Of a stretch of DNA of 21,147 nt, positions 20,964 through 21,147 are shown in pieces. The notes beneath the pieces are model-generated. The model searched no databases. It saw only the letters and a list, made by a program, of their open reading frames with translations, and was not told where the DNA came from. The translations under genes and the position numbers were made by a program. Each line of letters starts with the position of its first letter. Position 1 is the first letter of the stretch. This DNA is from a virus: positions 1-21,147 of the IMG/VR virus record IMGVR_UViG_3300022925_000218; one strand, 5' to 3'.

Positions 20964-21147
20964 GCTATCTCTCCTTCTAGCCATTTTGGTTTAGTTGTAT
21001 AGTTATATCTAGCGAATCTCATCTTGTCAACTCTGTAAAATGCTCTATATGCTTCGATAGGAAAGTTCTCATCTGTCTTCAAGTCATCATGCCCACTAAA
21101 ACATTGTGGGTGGGGTGTCATAAAGTTCTTCCAATCAGGTACAAACT
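20960..21147 (-). CDS. 3' part of an early gene (partial)
   Basis: An open frame enters from the right edge and ends at TGA 20960, overlapping the next ATG (ATGA). The 61 visible residues include FVPDWKNFMTPHPQCFSGHD, DENFPIEAYRAFYRVDKMRF and the end KPKWLEGEIA. The aromatic-rich pattern GHDDLKTDENFPIEAYRAFY looks conserved, and I think I have seen it in other marine phages, but I cannot name a family. The start and most of the gene lie outside the window. Confidence 0.65.
   Translation of the reverse strand, partial: FVPDWKNFMTPHPQCFSGHDDLKTDENFPIEAYRAFYRVDKMRFARYNYTTKPKWLEGEIA

Overview
The window looks like a piece of an AT-rich, tailed double-stranded DNA phage genome, most probably a marine podovirus of the SAR116 phage HMO-2011 type. 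No single gene proves this; the combination does. The best marker is a family A DNA polymerase carrying a DnaJ-like CxxCxGxG zinc finger between its exonuclease and palm domains, which is a known hallmark of HMO-2011-type phages. It is supported by a T7-like endonuclease I, a class II ribonucleotide reductase, MazG, DUF3310 and several small families that I recall from ocean phages. The likely host is a marine alphaproteobacterium (SAR11, SAR116 or Roseobacter relatives); this is inference.

Layout: positions 1-8067 are read on the + strand and hold the late end of a virion-protein operon: a partial upstream gene, a DUF6447-like coiled coil, a small XhlA-like membrane protein, a 711-residue Gln/Ala/Asn-rich structural protein, two small to mid-sized conserved proteins, a 369-residue coiled-coil protein and a 1199-residue probable ejection protein. 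Positions 8068-21147 are read entirely on the - strand and run from early genes (right edge) through integrase, primase, zinc-ribbon protein, helicase, GIY-YIG protein, DNA polymerase, a probable ssDNA-binding protein, a Cas4-like exonuclease, endonuclease I and DUF3310 to ribonucleotide reductase, an RMF-like protein and MazG. The two blocks converge at 8067/8068 with no base between the stop codons.

The genes fit a phage that makes its own replisome (primase, helicase, polymerase, SSB-like, recombination nucleases) and remodels host nucleotide pools (class II reductase, MazG). An RMF-like gene overlaps mazG and may touch ribosome hibernation. A tyrosine recombinase suggests that integration is possible, although no attachment site can be seen. 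Coding is extremely dense: no gap exceeds about 40 bases. Four small genes sit in what first look like gaps (50-aa membrane protein, 57-aa acidic protein, 50-aa zinc ribbon, 26-aa hydrophobic peptide), and all four are tied to neighbours by overlaps or stop-start contacts. Most starts have an AGGAG Shine-Dalgarno, and three junctions share the same 15-base stop/start cassette. I see no tRNA, CRISPR array, insertion sequence or convincing terminator.
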